A stretch of 64,000 nucleotides of DNA from Nematostella vectensis (taxonomy: Eukaryota > Cnidaria > Anthozoa > Actiniaria > Edwardsiidae). The first letter of the stretch is position 1; each line of letters opens with the position of its first letter. The stretch covers positions 12,580,442-12,644,441 of the forward strand of contig NC_064045.1 of the NCBI RefSeq assembly GCF_932526225.1, in the 5' to 3' direction. The notes under the pieces were generated by a model. The model had not been told where the DNA came from. It worked only from the letters and a program-made list of their open reading frames with translations, and searched no databases. A program made the position numbers and the translations under genes. Below, piece by piece: positions 45,020 to 56,200 of the stretch.

Positions 45020-46945
45020 CTCTCATTGCAGCTGGGAAGCTCAATTACGAGAGCGCAGATTCAGACGTGGACGAGTTGAAGGCATGGGAATTTGCCTCAG
45101 AGCAAAGGCGATACCAACTAACTCAACTCTCGTAGGAACCGGGAATCAAACCCAAAACCCAGTGGTGAGAGGCACCGTCACTACAGAGCGACCGGGAAAC
45201 CTGTGGTGAGAGGCACCGTCACTACAGAGCGACCGGGAAACCTGTGGTGAGAGGCACAGGAACTACAGAGCGACCGGGAAACCTGTGGTGAGAAGCACAG
45301 GCACTACAGAGCGACCGGGAAACCTGTGGTGAGAAGTACAGGCACTGCAGAGCGACCGGGAAACCTGTGGTGAGAGGCACCGTCACTACAGAGCGACCGG
45401 GAAACCTGTGGTGAGAGGCAAAGGCACTACAGAGCGACCGGGAAACCTGTGGTGAGAGGCACAGGCACTACAGAGCGACCGGGAAACCTGTGGTGAGAGG
45501 CAAAGGCACTACAGAGCGACCGGGAAACCTGTGGTGAGAAGCACAGGCACTACAGAGCGACCGGGAAACCTGTGGTGAGAGGCACAGGCACTACAGAGCG
45601 ACCGGGAAACCTGTGGTGAGAGGCACCGTCACTACAGAGCGACCGGGAAACCTGTGGTGAGAGGCACAGGCACTACAGAGCGACCGGGAAACCTGTGGTG
45701 AGAGGCACCGTCACTACAGAGCGACCGGGAAACCTGTGGTGAGAGGCAAAGGCACTACAGAGCGACCGGGAAACCTGTGGTGAGAGGCACAGGCACTACA
45801 GAGCGACCGGGAAACCTGTGGTGAGAGGCACAGGAACTACAGAGCGACCGGGAAACCTGTGGTGAGAAGCACAGGCACTACAGAGCGACCGGGAAACCTG
45901 TGGTGAGAAGTACAGGCACTACAGAGCGACCGGGAAACCTGTGGTGAGAGGCACAGGCACTACAGAGCGACCGGGAAACCTGTGGTGAGAGGCACAGGCA
46001 CTACAGTGCGACCGGGAAACCTGTGGTGAGAGGCACAGGCACTACAGAGCGACCGGGAAACCTGTGGTGAGAGGCACAGGCACTACAGAGCGACCGGGAA
46101 ACCTGTGGTGAGAGGCACAGGCACTACAGAGCGACCGGGAAACCTGTGGTGAGAAGCACAGGCACTACAGAGCGACCGGGAAACCTGTGGTGAGAAGTAC
46201 AGGCACTACAGAGCGACCGGGAAACCTGTGGTGAGAGGCACAGGCACTACAGAGCGACCGGGAAACCTGTGGTGAGAGGCACAGGCACTACAGAGCGACC
46301 GGGAAACCTGTGGTGAGAGGCACAGGCACTACAGAGCGACCGGGAAACCTGTGGTGAGAGGCACAGGCACTACAGAGCGACCGGGAAACCTGTGGTGAGA
46401 GGCACAGGCACTACAGAGCGACCGGGAAACCTGTGGTGAGAGGCACAGGCACTACAGAGCGACCGGGAAACCTGTGGTGAGAGGCACAGGCACTACAGAG
46501 CGACCGGGAAACCTGTGGTGAGAAGCACAGGCACTACAGAGCGACCGGGAAACCTGTGGTGAGAAGTACAGGCACTACAGAGCGACCGGGAAACCTGTGG
46601 TGAGAGGCACAGGCACTACAGAGCGACCGGGAAACCTGTGGTGAGAGGCACAGGCACTACAGAGCGACCGGGAAACCTGTGGTGAGAGGCACAGGCACTA
46701 CAGAGCGACCGGGAAACCTGTGGTGAGAGGCACAGGCACTACAGAGCGACCGGGAAACCTGTGGTGAGAGGCACAGGCACTACAGAGCGACCGGGAAACC
46801 TGTGGTGAGAGGCACAGGCACTACAGAGCGACCGGGAAACCTGTGGTGAGAGGCACAGGCACTACAGAGCGACCGGGAAAGCTGTGGTGAGAGGCACAGG
46901 CACTACAGTGCGACGCTCTGCCATTTGCGCCACCTGGGCTCCCAC
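45020..46945 (-). repeat. tRNA-like SINE head expanded by a 41-bp satellite array
   Basis: On the minus strand the sequence begins GGGAGCCCAGGTGG at about 46943. An A-box-like TGGCGCAAATGG is at 46932-46921. About 42 copies of a 41-base unit (key words CAGAGCGACCGGGAAACCTG, TGGTGAGAGGCACAGGC, plus orientation) occupy 45165-46915. A B-box-like GGGTTTGATTCCC is at 45153-45141, followed by a tail to about 45020. With one unit the A-to-B distance would suit a tRNA-like Pol III promoter; here it is about 1.77 kb. Unit variants (gagaagcac, gagaagtac) recur every 369 bases (9 units) at about 46153 and 46523, a higher-order repeat. Confidence 0.8.
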
Positions 46946-47272
46946 CCACACAAGAAACCTTTAGGCAAAATATCAAGCATATGTATGCTTACACAATCTT
47001 ATTTGACATTTGGCACTTTTTGCTACTTTCGGTGATGACTACTAATGTGTATATAGAGGATCGTTCGGCGTCCAGTCACCTTTCGCGGTCGGTGTGCGCA
47101 CGTCCTATAAGTATTTTACCGTGGGCGTTACAACCGTGGCTTTGCTGACAGCTGACTTGTAGAGGAGTTCCCATAGAACAGAGAGCGGTTTTGAAAAGCT
47201 GCATCATTGGCTTCTGAGACACTGATGTAGAGGTAGAAGTGGTAGAAGAGCGGAGTTGTATCGCATTGTGGA
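46946..47272. other. Noncoding stretch
   Basis: No gene or clear repeat seen. Confidence 0.5.
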
Positions 47273-47536
47273 CTAAAAGAGCATGATTTTACAATATAAC
47301 ACCGACTTCTTAGAGCTTACAGGGAACAGAGGAAGCCAATTTTGAAGACTAAATATTTTCACCGACTCTGGACCAGTATTCCCATATAGCGTCTTAGAAA
47401 CATTTACCTCTATATTGTACCTCCTGATGGCGACTTCGACTCCGCCATCGACGGCATCACCACTCGTGCTTACAGAAGACGAAGGAATTACCTTCACCGT
47501 TCTCTTCTTAATAAACATACTACGAAATGTGGTCAT
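47273..47536 (-). CDS. Possible single exon, weakly NTR/TIMP-like
   Basis: Open frame of 87 codons. The stretch RYNIEVNVSKTLYGNTGPES then VKIFSLQN resembles the beta-strand pattern of NTR (netrin/TIMP-like) domains, where a Y-x-I-x-V...KxxxG...V.I pattern is common. A possible donor (ccct|gtaagc) lies inside, at about 47318. There is no visible partner exon, no cysteines in the expected places and no signal peptide. Weak call: it may be chance or a fragment. Confidence 0.2.
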   Translation of the reverse strand: MTTFRSMFIKKRTVKVIPSSSVSTSGDAVDGGVEVAIRRYNIEVNVSKTLYGNTGPESVKIFSLQNWLPLFPVSSKKSVLYCKIMLF

Positions 47537-49090
47537 ATCATTGTTTTTAACGCAGTAATTTTCCTTGCATTTTAAAAAACGCCATTACTTTGGACGTGCT
47601 CGAATATTATTGTTTGAAGTCTGACCGTGTACATTGCAAGTGGGATGTCGGCCCTCCCTTTAAGAGCAATTTGGCAAATAGCCAAAGTTCCATTAGATTA
47701 CCGCCTATACTCGATGGAAATGCAAACAAAACTCCCCGCGAGCCAATCGAGGTGCAGGTTGTAGCGCGGTACTCTAGGAGAGTGGGATATTCGCGGGATT
47801 CGGGATACTCGCGGGAAACGAGGCGCTTGCTCGTCGAGGGAGTCTTTGGAGGTCAAAGATCCTCTGGCTTGTGAAACTTCCCAGGTCTCAATGAAAACAG
47901 ATTTAACCGAGAATGCATCAGAATCAAATGTACCATAAGTAAAAGACTCAATAGTAAAAAACTCACCGTGGCATAAATGTACGTCAGCCAGCACAGATAA
48001 TAACAATTTGAATTCTGGAGAAGGAGTACGGAAACGGAACGGAGGAGGAAGGAAATTAATAAATACGCACAATATGTCAAAAACCGCAAATCTGCTATTG
48101 GGAGTTTTTACATCTGCGTGGTATTTTTCGTCTGTTCGATCCCATATTTTTGCACTAAAGTCACGATGTCTGTGCGTGCCCATCCGACAAGCTCCACACT
48201 ACAAGCCAATGAAATTACGGTATTTATTATGTTTCTGAGCTGCGGCCTTAACCCGCCATTATACTGATGGAGGATGAGGCAGCTACAACTCGCTGTCTAC
48301 GGGATTCTCAGGAACGTGCGTCGACTTAACGGGTCCATTTCCAGATATTGGGATTACTGTGGTATTTGAGCGTGAAATTATTTATCAAAGCCTCGCTTTC
48401 ACGCTCAAAAAGAGCCCATGAGAAGAAAACAACGTTGATTGGTAAAAACAACTTTATCTATTGGTCGAAAAGAAACACACCTCAGCTGCTGTCTCGTCCC
48501 CAGTCTCGGCTCTGTTAAAAAAACACGCGGCGCGCAAAGGACCACGGGAAGGCGGACCGGAGGGCCGAGCTCTTGTAACCGTCCAGCATGCATTGCGTTT
48601 GCATTGTCTTACTTTTCACTGTCCGTGAGCCTTTGCGCGCCGTCTTTTTTTCTCTTAGCATACGATCACGACTGGGAACGAGTCACCCTCAGCTGCGAGT
48701 GCTACTACTGGTCAAATTATCATTTGCGCCAATAAACTAAGACATCAGTTCGCATGTGCACATGATTCGGATAAATATAAATCGTTGTTGCCGAAGACGT
48801 CTTACGAAAAATGAAAATGTTTAGAATGAAAACATGGTGCTTCAAAATATTGTGATTGGGTAAGAATTTCATGGATTCATCTTCTTGGCTGTTAGAATTG
48901 GCAAAGCTCTCGCCGCTTAGTAAACAATTCGAATAAAGACAAATATCAAACATGTTGTTTTATTTTATAAAAAGCTAGGTAACGATGAAGCAAGAGACTG
49001 TTGGAATTTGAGGTACTGAAAACTAAAACAATAAAGAAAATGAATAAAGAAATTGCCACGGAGAAAACGCGCTTGAAGTGATTATGAATT
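47537..49090. other. Noncoding DNA upstream of the histone gene
   Basis: Several short frames on both strands between 47590 and 48735 have no recognisable features and overlap each other. I see no gene here. Confidence 0.5.
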
Positions 49091-49094
49091 CAAG

Positions 49095-49102
49095 TATAAA
49101 AA
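49095..49102 (+). promoter_or_regulatory. TATA box of the histone H3 gene
   Basis: TATAAAAA, 73 bases before the ATG and the only strong TATA motif in the region; typical spacing for a compact histone promoter. Confidence 0.6.
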
Positions 49103-49140
49103 CCTTTGAGCACAATGCCTAGTTCCTGAAAGCCATTTAG

Positions 49141-49578
<438 letters not shown>

Positions 49579-49748
49579 GTGGCAGTTGATTGACAGTTTT
49601 GTAATTGACCACTGGACTAAGTTAATTAGACAGCAGAAATTCATTACCCTGTTCATTTTTTTGACCTTCAACTTATACATCATCTCGAGTAATTGTGATT
49701 TGTGTTTCAAATTTGATTATGTTTGAATGTTGACGTGTGAGTGAATTT

Positions 49749-49754
49749 AATAAA
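49749..49754 (+). terminator. Polyadenylation signal of the histone H3 gene
   Basis: AATAAA, 171 bases after the H3 stop codon, in place of the histone stem-loop. Confidence 0.55.
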
Positions 49755-49930
49755 ATATAATCCCTTGTCTTGTTAATTCCGCTATATTTGTCCGGTTCAA
49801 TTCCCTTTCCCGTAGAGTTGGACGGAGGATCTTCGCAAATACTACCATTATTCTATGTGATATGCACTTTAAAACCTTAGTCTCCTTACCAGGCAAGTTC
49901 GGAGGGGAGAAACAATGGGTCTCCTGCAGG

Positions 49931-50019
49931 GGCGTAGCCAGGGTAATGTATGAGACAAAATACAGAGAAAAATGCATTGAAAGGGCCCCCTCCTGTCGAA
50001 AATCCTGGCTATGCCGCTG
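49931..50019. mobile_element. Short palindromic GGCGTAGCCAGG element
   Basis: Compact member of the family (89 bases): GGCGTAGCCAGGG at the left, tcctggctatgccgctg at the right, interior gagaaaaatgcattgaaagg. It lies between the convergent H3 and formin genes. Confidence 0.7.
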
Positions 50020-50137
50020 TCCTGTTTCCCTTACTTTCCTTACTTCGCCACAGGATTCCCAATTCAGCTTTTTTTCGTTCGATGCCTGCGGGGGAGGGCG
50101 TATAATCTCTGCTCAAAAATGATACTAATGTAGATAT

Positions 50138-50143
50138 TTTATT
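50138..50143 (-). terminator. Polyadenylation signal of the formin gene
   Basis: AATAAA on the minus strand, about 130 bases beyond the formin stop codon (50272). Confidence 0.5.
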
Positions 50144-50271
50144 CATGGTACTGGTAGTATTTACAATAACTTATAAATGATCTCTCCTGTAGTTCGTAAG
50201 TAGGTGCATGATCAAATAAGCTTTGAACAGCGGAGTGGCACTTTTACCGCATGCGCAGTCAGGGCATACGT

Positions 50272-53200
50272 CTATTGAATCTTTTTTACAGCATCCTGAG
50301 AAGAAATAAGAAATAAAATTAAAAGCTTTTCGCATTTATAAAAGAACCTTATTTCAAATAGGATAGTACTTTCAGAGTGTATCATATCTTTGAAACATGG
50401 CATTGTAATAGGGGACTAGCGCTAAGGGATCGAGTGACTTATTAATCAATGGCTGTCGTTTTTCTCTAAATGGTCTTTAAAACCCTGGGGCGAGCCCGCG
50501 GAAGACCTGTGCTATTCTAAAACGTAAGGACTAGGCTCCATAATCAAGATGGCTGCCAGCAAAATCGTAGGAAACACGAATTCCTGCAAGTTTACGTGGA
50601 AATTATAGACTTACAAAGCTCTAGAGCAATAAAAAACGAGAAAAATGATTGAAGCGGGCTCCCAAATATGGTATGTAATGCCTAAAAAGGGAATGACCGA
50701 GCGAGCTAGAAAAACGACAGTTTCGAAAACAAGATTGACTGATTTTTTGGGTGGCAACTTAAAAAATAATCGCACATCATGCCAGAGAACGACGAAGAAG
50801 CGTGCGCACTAGTTTGCTACCCAACAAGTCACGTGACCTCTTAGATCAAGTCCCCTATTGACAAATCTGTCAATAGGGAATAACAAATCTGTCAAAGGCG
50901 CATAAATAATTATCGTTATCTACGAGTCCTTAGTGCCTACGTCTAGCGGGCAAACTGGAACGAAACTGGACTATTCTATTAGAGTGGTTTTCAAAAACCC
51001 TAGAAATACTTTACTTACTATGTCTTTATTCTCTTTTGTTTTGGCTTGAATATTACACCCTCTGTCTAGAAAACGGGCCCATTTGTTACCTTAAAGTGCC
51101 AGAGGAAGGTTGAGATGAGACCAAAAAACTGTGCACTGCTAATGGAGGTCTCCTCGCCAAAGTACTCGAGTGTGGTCGCAAAACTCAGCTCGGCCTGATG
51201 GCGGAGCTCCACAAGGGACTGGAACTGAGCTCGTGCGTGATGCGTAAACAGCTGGTCAGCGGTTAAGAATAGGAACATCCCAATAGATTGGAGGTTGTGG
51301 TTCCGTCGAGGTTTTAAAAACTCGAGGAAAAGCGTTAGTTCAAGTAAGTTTCGATCGGCTTTATGGAATTTTTCTTTTTAGATGTGAACGTTATTGAATA
51401 GGGACTTGCGCTTAGAGATCACGTGACTGTTTGGGTGGCAAACTAGCGCGCGCTCAGGCTTTTAGCAGCAAAAAAGCAACAACAAAAAGCGTCGTTCTTT
51501 GGCGAGACGGGCGCAGTCAATTCTGTTTTTTTTTCAGTTTGAATTTGCCACCCAAAAAGGTCACGTGATCTCTTAGCGCAAGTTTCCTATTGATGCATAA
51601 GAATGTTGTTTAACGTAGGAAATACATGCAAAACACATAAACAAAATAAAATTGAATAGATAAGAGTATGAAATGTGGATACTTCAATGGCTTCCATGAA
51701 TTTGCTGTCTTCGTGGATCTCTGTCTTGGCGATTTTATCGAGGTCGTCTTCAAGGATCTGTCGACGAAACACCCTTATCAGCTTTGTAAGTATCGGGAGC
51801 GGAGTTTCTCGAAGGGGGATGGGAAAGAGGGGGGGACCATAATGGAGGATAAGAGCAATCTGTGAAAGATTGAAGGGGTAATTGTGGCTTGAAAAACCAT
51901 ACCCTGTTTAGGGCAACACCCTTGATTGTAGGACCCTGTTAGCACGTGAGAGCAAGCAAGGCAATCAGATCGGCTGCGGGATCAGCGGTTACGAGTTTTA
52001 GCAAGGCAACCAAATCGGTACCCTGTTTAGGACAACCTTGCTTAAAATTATGTACCCTGTATGCAATGTCGCTCGACGGGTGTTTTTAAATGTGAAAAAA
52101 AACATGTACCAAATTGTGCAGTGTATAGTGTGTAGATTAAAGCTTGATGTCGAATAACCTGTCCTATTCCTGTATCAAACAGGCACGTCATGACTGTGTT
52201 TTGTACGCACGCGCAGAGCAGTAATAGCTCTAGCCTTATATGAATCGGAGGTGATTGCCTAACATTGCTACAAGATGCTAAATTGCAGTGTAAACAACGC
52301 AGAAATTGCTGGGTCCATAGTACAACAATGCCTCGCGTTTTACCATACTACTGGCGCTATTTCTACAATTAGTTACGCGACCGTACTCACCTCAACTTCC
52401 TCCCGTAGCTCCTCGATATCCAAGTCTAATGTTCGGAAGGACACTAAACAAAAAACATACCTTATCACACTTAATTTTCGCGACATCAAAATTTCGCGAT
52501 TTATATATATTTTGCGACACTCAACCCACTACCGTACTATATGTACATTTAATGACTACCTAGACAAGGTGTTTCCATAAAGCTTATTAAACGGCCAATA
52601 TTCCCTCAAAGGCTTATTGTGTACTCACTTAATTTTCGCGCATCTTAATTTTCGCGACACTTAATTTTCTCGTCACTTTATTTTCTCGAATCTTTTAAAA
52701 TCGCGAAATTCGCGACATTAAAGTGACGCAAAAATTAAGTGTAATAAGGTAATTTATTCCAAAGAGGCCATAGTGTCGAGATGGTAAGAACGTGTATGGC
52801 AGACACTAATTACGGTAAATCACACCTAATGGTGAGGTCTTGTTATCTTCTCCCAATACTTTTGTCTAGAAACTCCTTGTCAGGTTGGCGCATTATATGG
52901 ACTACTCTTTCCAAGAAAGGGAATCTCTAGCCAAACCTTTTTTTATGGACCCCTTATTGTATAGATCTTTTTTATGGAGCCCCATTAAGAGGTCTCTGTG
53001 CGGTGTACCCTCCCCTCCCTCACCTTTCGATGCTTTCTCCACGTGAAGTAGTTCATCAGTGAGCAATGCAAGCTCGGGGTTTTTGCGGATGATCTGCCGC
53101 GTTATGTAATCAAGGAAAGAGACGTTTTTATCGGGTGTAGACTTGATGAATACCAACTGAATGAAGAACAACAAGAACAAGGTAAAAGACTCATATTTTC

Positions 53201-56200
53201 TTGGAGCATTTCTTGGAACAAAAACTCACATGGCGACACATGATGGATATAAAAAACTACCAACCAACAAATGAATAAAATAAAGCCAAAATAAGAATAA
53301 AGCCGAACTATCTTGACGAAACTTATATATCTTACCATTTCACCCAAATTAAAAAAAATCAAACAGCTCTCTACTCACAATGAGAATGAAATAAGCACAA
53401 TTTTCTTGCTTTAAATACTAGGACAAGTTTTTTGACTCACCTTAGTTAGAAAGGCAACTCGAAAGCCTGCTGTTTGGCTGCCATTCATGAAGTTACCAAC
53501 GGCGAGCACCATCTGAAAGATTATAGAAAAAAGTGTTAAGAACCTGGGCAGTCCATAGTTGATTACTATTTACCTTTTTATGTAATACCGTGTCTTTTAC
53601 ATACCTGTAGATAGTCGGATAGTTTGGTGCTGTTTCGTATCTCCTTGTTGGCTTCGATTACAGTCGTTAGATACTGAACATAGAGATTATATCATTCATC
53701 AAGAAGACAAACATAGTTTCGTAAAAAACATAGGTGGGGGACAGATAAGTACCCGGGATTGGCTGAGGCGAGATTGCGCAGGGGGAGGGGAGGGGGGGGG
53801 ATGAGGCGGTACAATGTGTTGGTTTCACTCACTGGTTTTATATGGTTGATCCTGTCCTGTAACTGCGCCTTTAACAGCATGGTACGTATTCTTTCCTCAT
53901 ACGCGGGAACTGTTTTTGCAACCTACGACGAGCACAAAATGACAGAAGACTGTTTTAGCAAGGATACGCGGTATGTGGGCACTGGCGATGGACACGGGCT
54001 CTGATTCGAAGACGGTATTTCATGCCCTTTTACATGGCTGAAACAGCGCGCGCGTGCTACCTGCAATTTATCATTTACACAACTAATGCAATTAATATTT
54101 GCCAGGGAGAGGCGGAAGGAATAAAATCTCTGGATGGATAGAACAAGACTAGATTGTACAGCTGAACTCGTTTTGTAAATGCGGAAATTTAAGTTATTTA
54201 AAAATCCAGATTAGATATCCCAGACTTTATTAAGAATAATCTACCTACCTCAAGACAAAAAACCTCCGCGCCTTCAAGAGCAGAAGGGTCAACTTCTTCT
54301 TGTCTTTTTAAAGCCTTTATCTAAAATGAGGAATCATCGCAAGAATGAAACTTTTCGAGTACATTATGGCTTTTCTGTTTCTATTATGTGCACAGCTTGA
54401 ACACGCAGGCGAGCAGCTTATTTACTTTTAGTTCTCATTCTTGATTATTATATGATCATTTAGCTTTTATTTTCTACATTCACGTATTGGAAACTCTTTG
54501 TGGATTAGATCGTATAAATAAACAAAAGTCAAAGACATCAGCCAAAAGGCGTGCGCTCTGTTTGGATGTGTTTACCACGAAGAAGTGCAAGTTCCAGAGA
54601 TAGGCAAAGCGCGACATAAGGCCCCAAAAACGAAGGCGGGCGATGCGCGATGCTTAAAGAATGTTAATTATTGCTTAAAAATATAGGCAATGTGCGATTA
54701 ATCGAAGATTTATGTACCTAAGCGTAAAGCCAATTTAATTAAAATTTACGCCCTTCGATTAATAACACATAATCGTTTAGACTCTGGACACCAATTCTTG
54801 GACGTCTTAAATTGTTCTTGCTTATTCTATTTACTCACCTCGTTGGGACTGGGGACGAACCTCAAAAGCTGCTCGAGTACGTCAGAGGGGAGGTCTGATG
54901 TCCCGGATAACAAGCACTTCTTGACGTCATCAGCACTGAGCTTAGAATGTGCAAGCGTGATCGCTGGGGAAAAAGAGAGAAGTTGGTAAAATCAATAGGC
55001 GTGGCACTAGGGGCATCCTGGGGGGGGGGGGGAGGCTTTGCATTACCACGTTGAAAAAAATATTTTGCTTTTATACTCATGAATCAGGAACGGATTCAGG
55101 ATTTGGCGGAGGAGCTGTGAGGGAATTTCATCATCGATGAGAGAATTCCACGGTAAATTCCACGCGATATCGCACGATTCGCACATGGGTGAATTTGTTA
55201 CATTTTAGCTCTTATGATAAAAAGTGTAATATTTGACGACCTGTCCCCCCTGCGCCCTCTCTAGCTACGTGTCTGGCACATGTCTTTCTAGCCCCACTTC
55301 CCCCTAGATCTTATGATAAAAAGTGTAATATTTGACGACCTGTCCCCCCTGCGCCCTCTCTAGCTACGTGTCTGGCACATGTCTTTCTAGCCCCACTTCC
55401 CCCTAGATCCACTATGATCTGATACTTACATATGTTAAGAATCTTTTTATGCTCCAAGATAGTCTTTCTGTGCGTTATCTTTTTAAAGTGACCTGAGGAA
55501 CAAGTAAGTAAACATGTAACCCTTTGTTATTCTCGTTATTCGAACAACCAGCACATGAAAAGACAAGCACTTACGAGGTTTTGGTACAGTTGGTTGCGCG
55601 CCAAAGTACATTTCGAGCTCATAAGGATCGACTACTTCCTCTACCGATAGCTCTCGGGACATCTGTTACAAAAAGCGTAAATCAGGTAAATGGTATGTAC
55701 CCATCGGACCCATCGTGCTTTCTCAAGCAGTGTTGACATTACCATTATCGTTATTACCACTAACATCAAAATAACCATCGCCATCGCTATCGCCACCGCC
55801 ACCGCCATCGCCATCGCCATCGCCATCGCCATCGCCATCGCCATCGCCATCGCCATCGCCATCGCCATCGCCATCGCCATCGCCATCGCCATCGCCATCG
55901 CCATCGCCATCGCCATCGCCATCGCCATCGCCATCGCCATCGCCATCGCCATCGCCATCGCCATCGCCATCGCCATCGCCATCGCCATCGCCATCGCCAT
56001 CGCCATCGCCATCGCCATCGCCATCGCCATCGCCATCGCCATCGCCATCGCCATCGCCATCGCCATCGCCATCGCCATCGCCATCGCCATCGCCATCGCC
56101 ATCGCCATCGCCATCGCCATCGCCATCGCCATCGCCATCGCCATCGCCATCGCCATCGCCATCGCCATCGCCATCGCCATCGCCATCGCCATCGCCATCG

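Noticed and set aside
45165-46915. CRISPR-like regular repeat of 41 bases
   Set aside because: There are no unique spacers; the units are contiguous tandem copies, in an animal genome, bounded by tRNA-like boxes.
45141-46943. A functional tRNA gene on the minus strand
   Set aside because: A- and B-box-like words are about 1.77 kb apart, with no anticodon or acceptor stems around a normal-length body; better explained as an expanded SINE.
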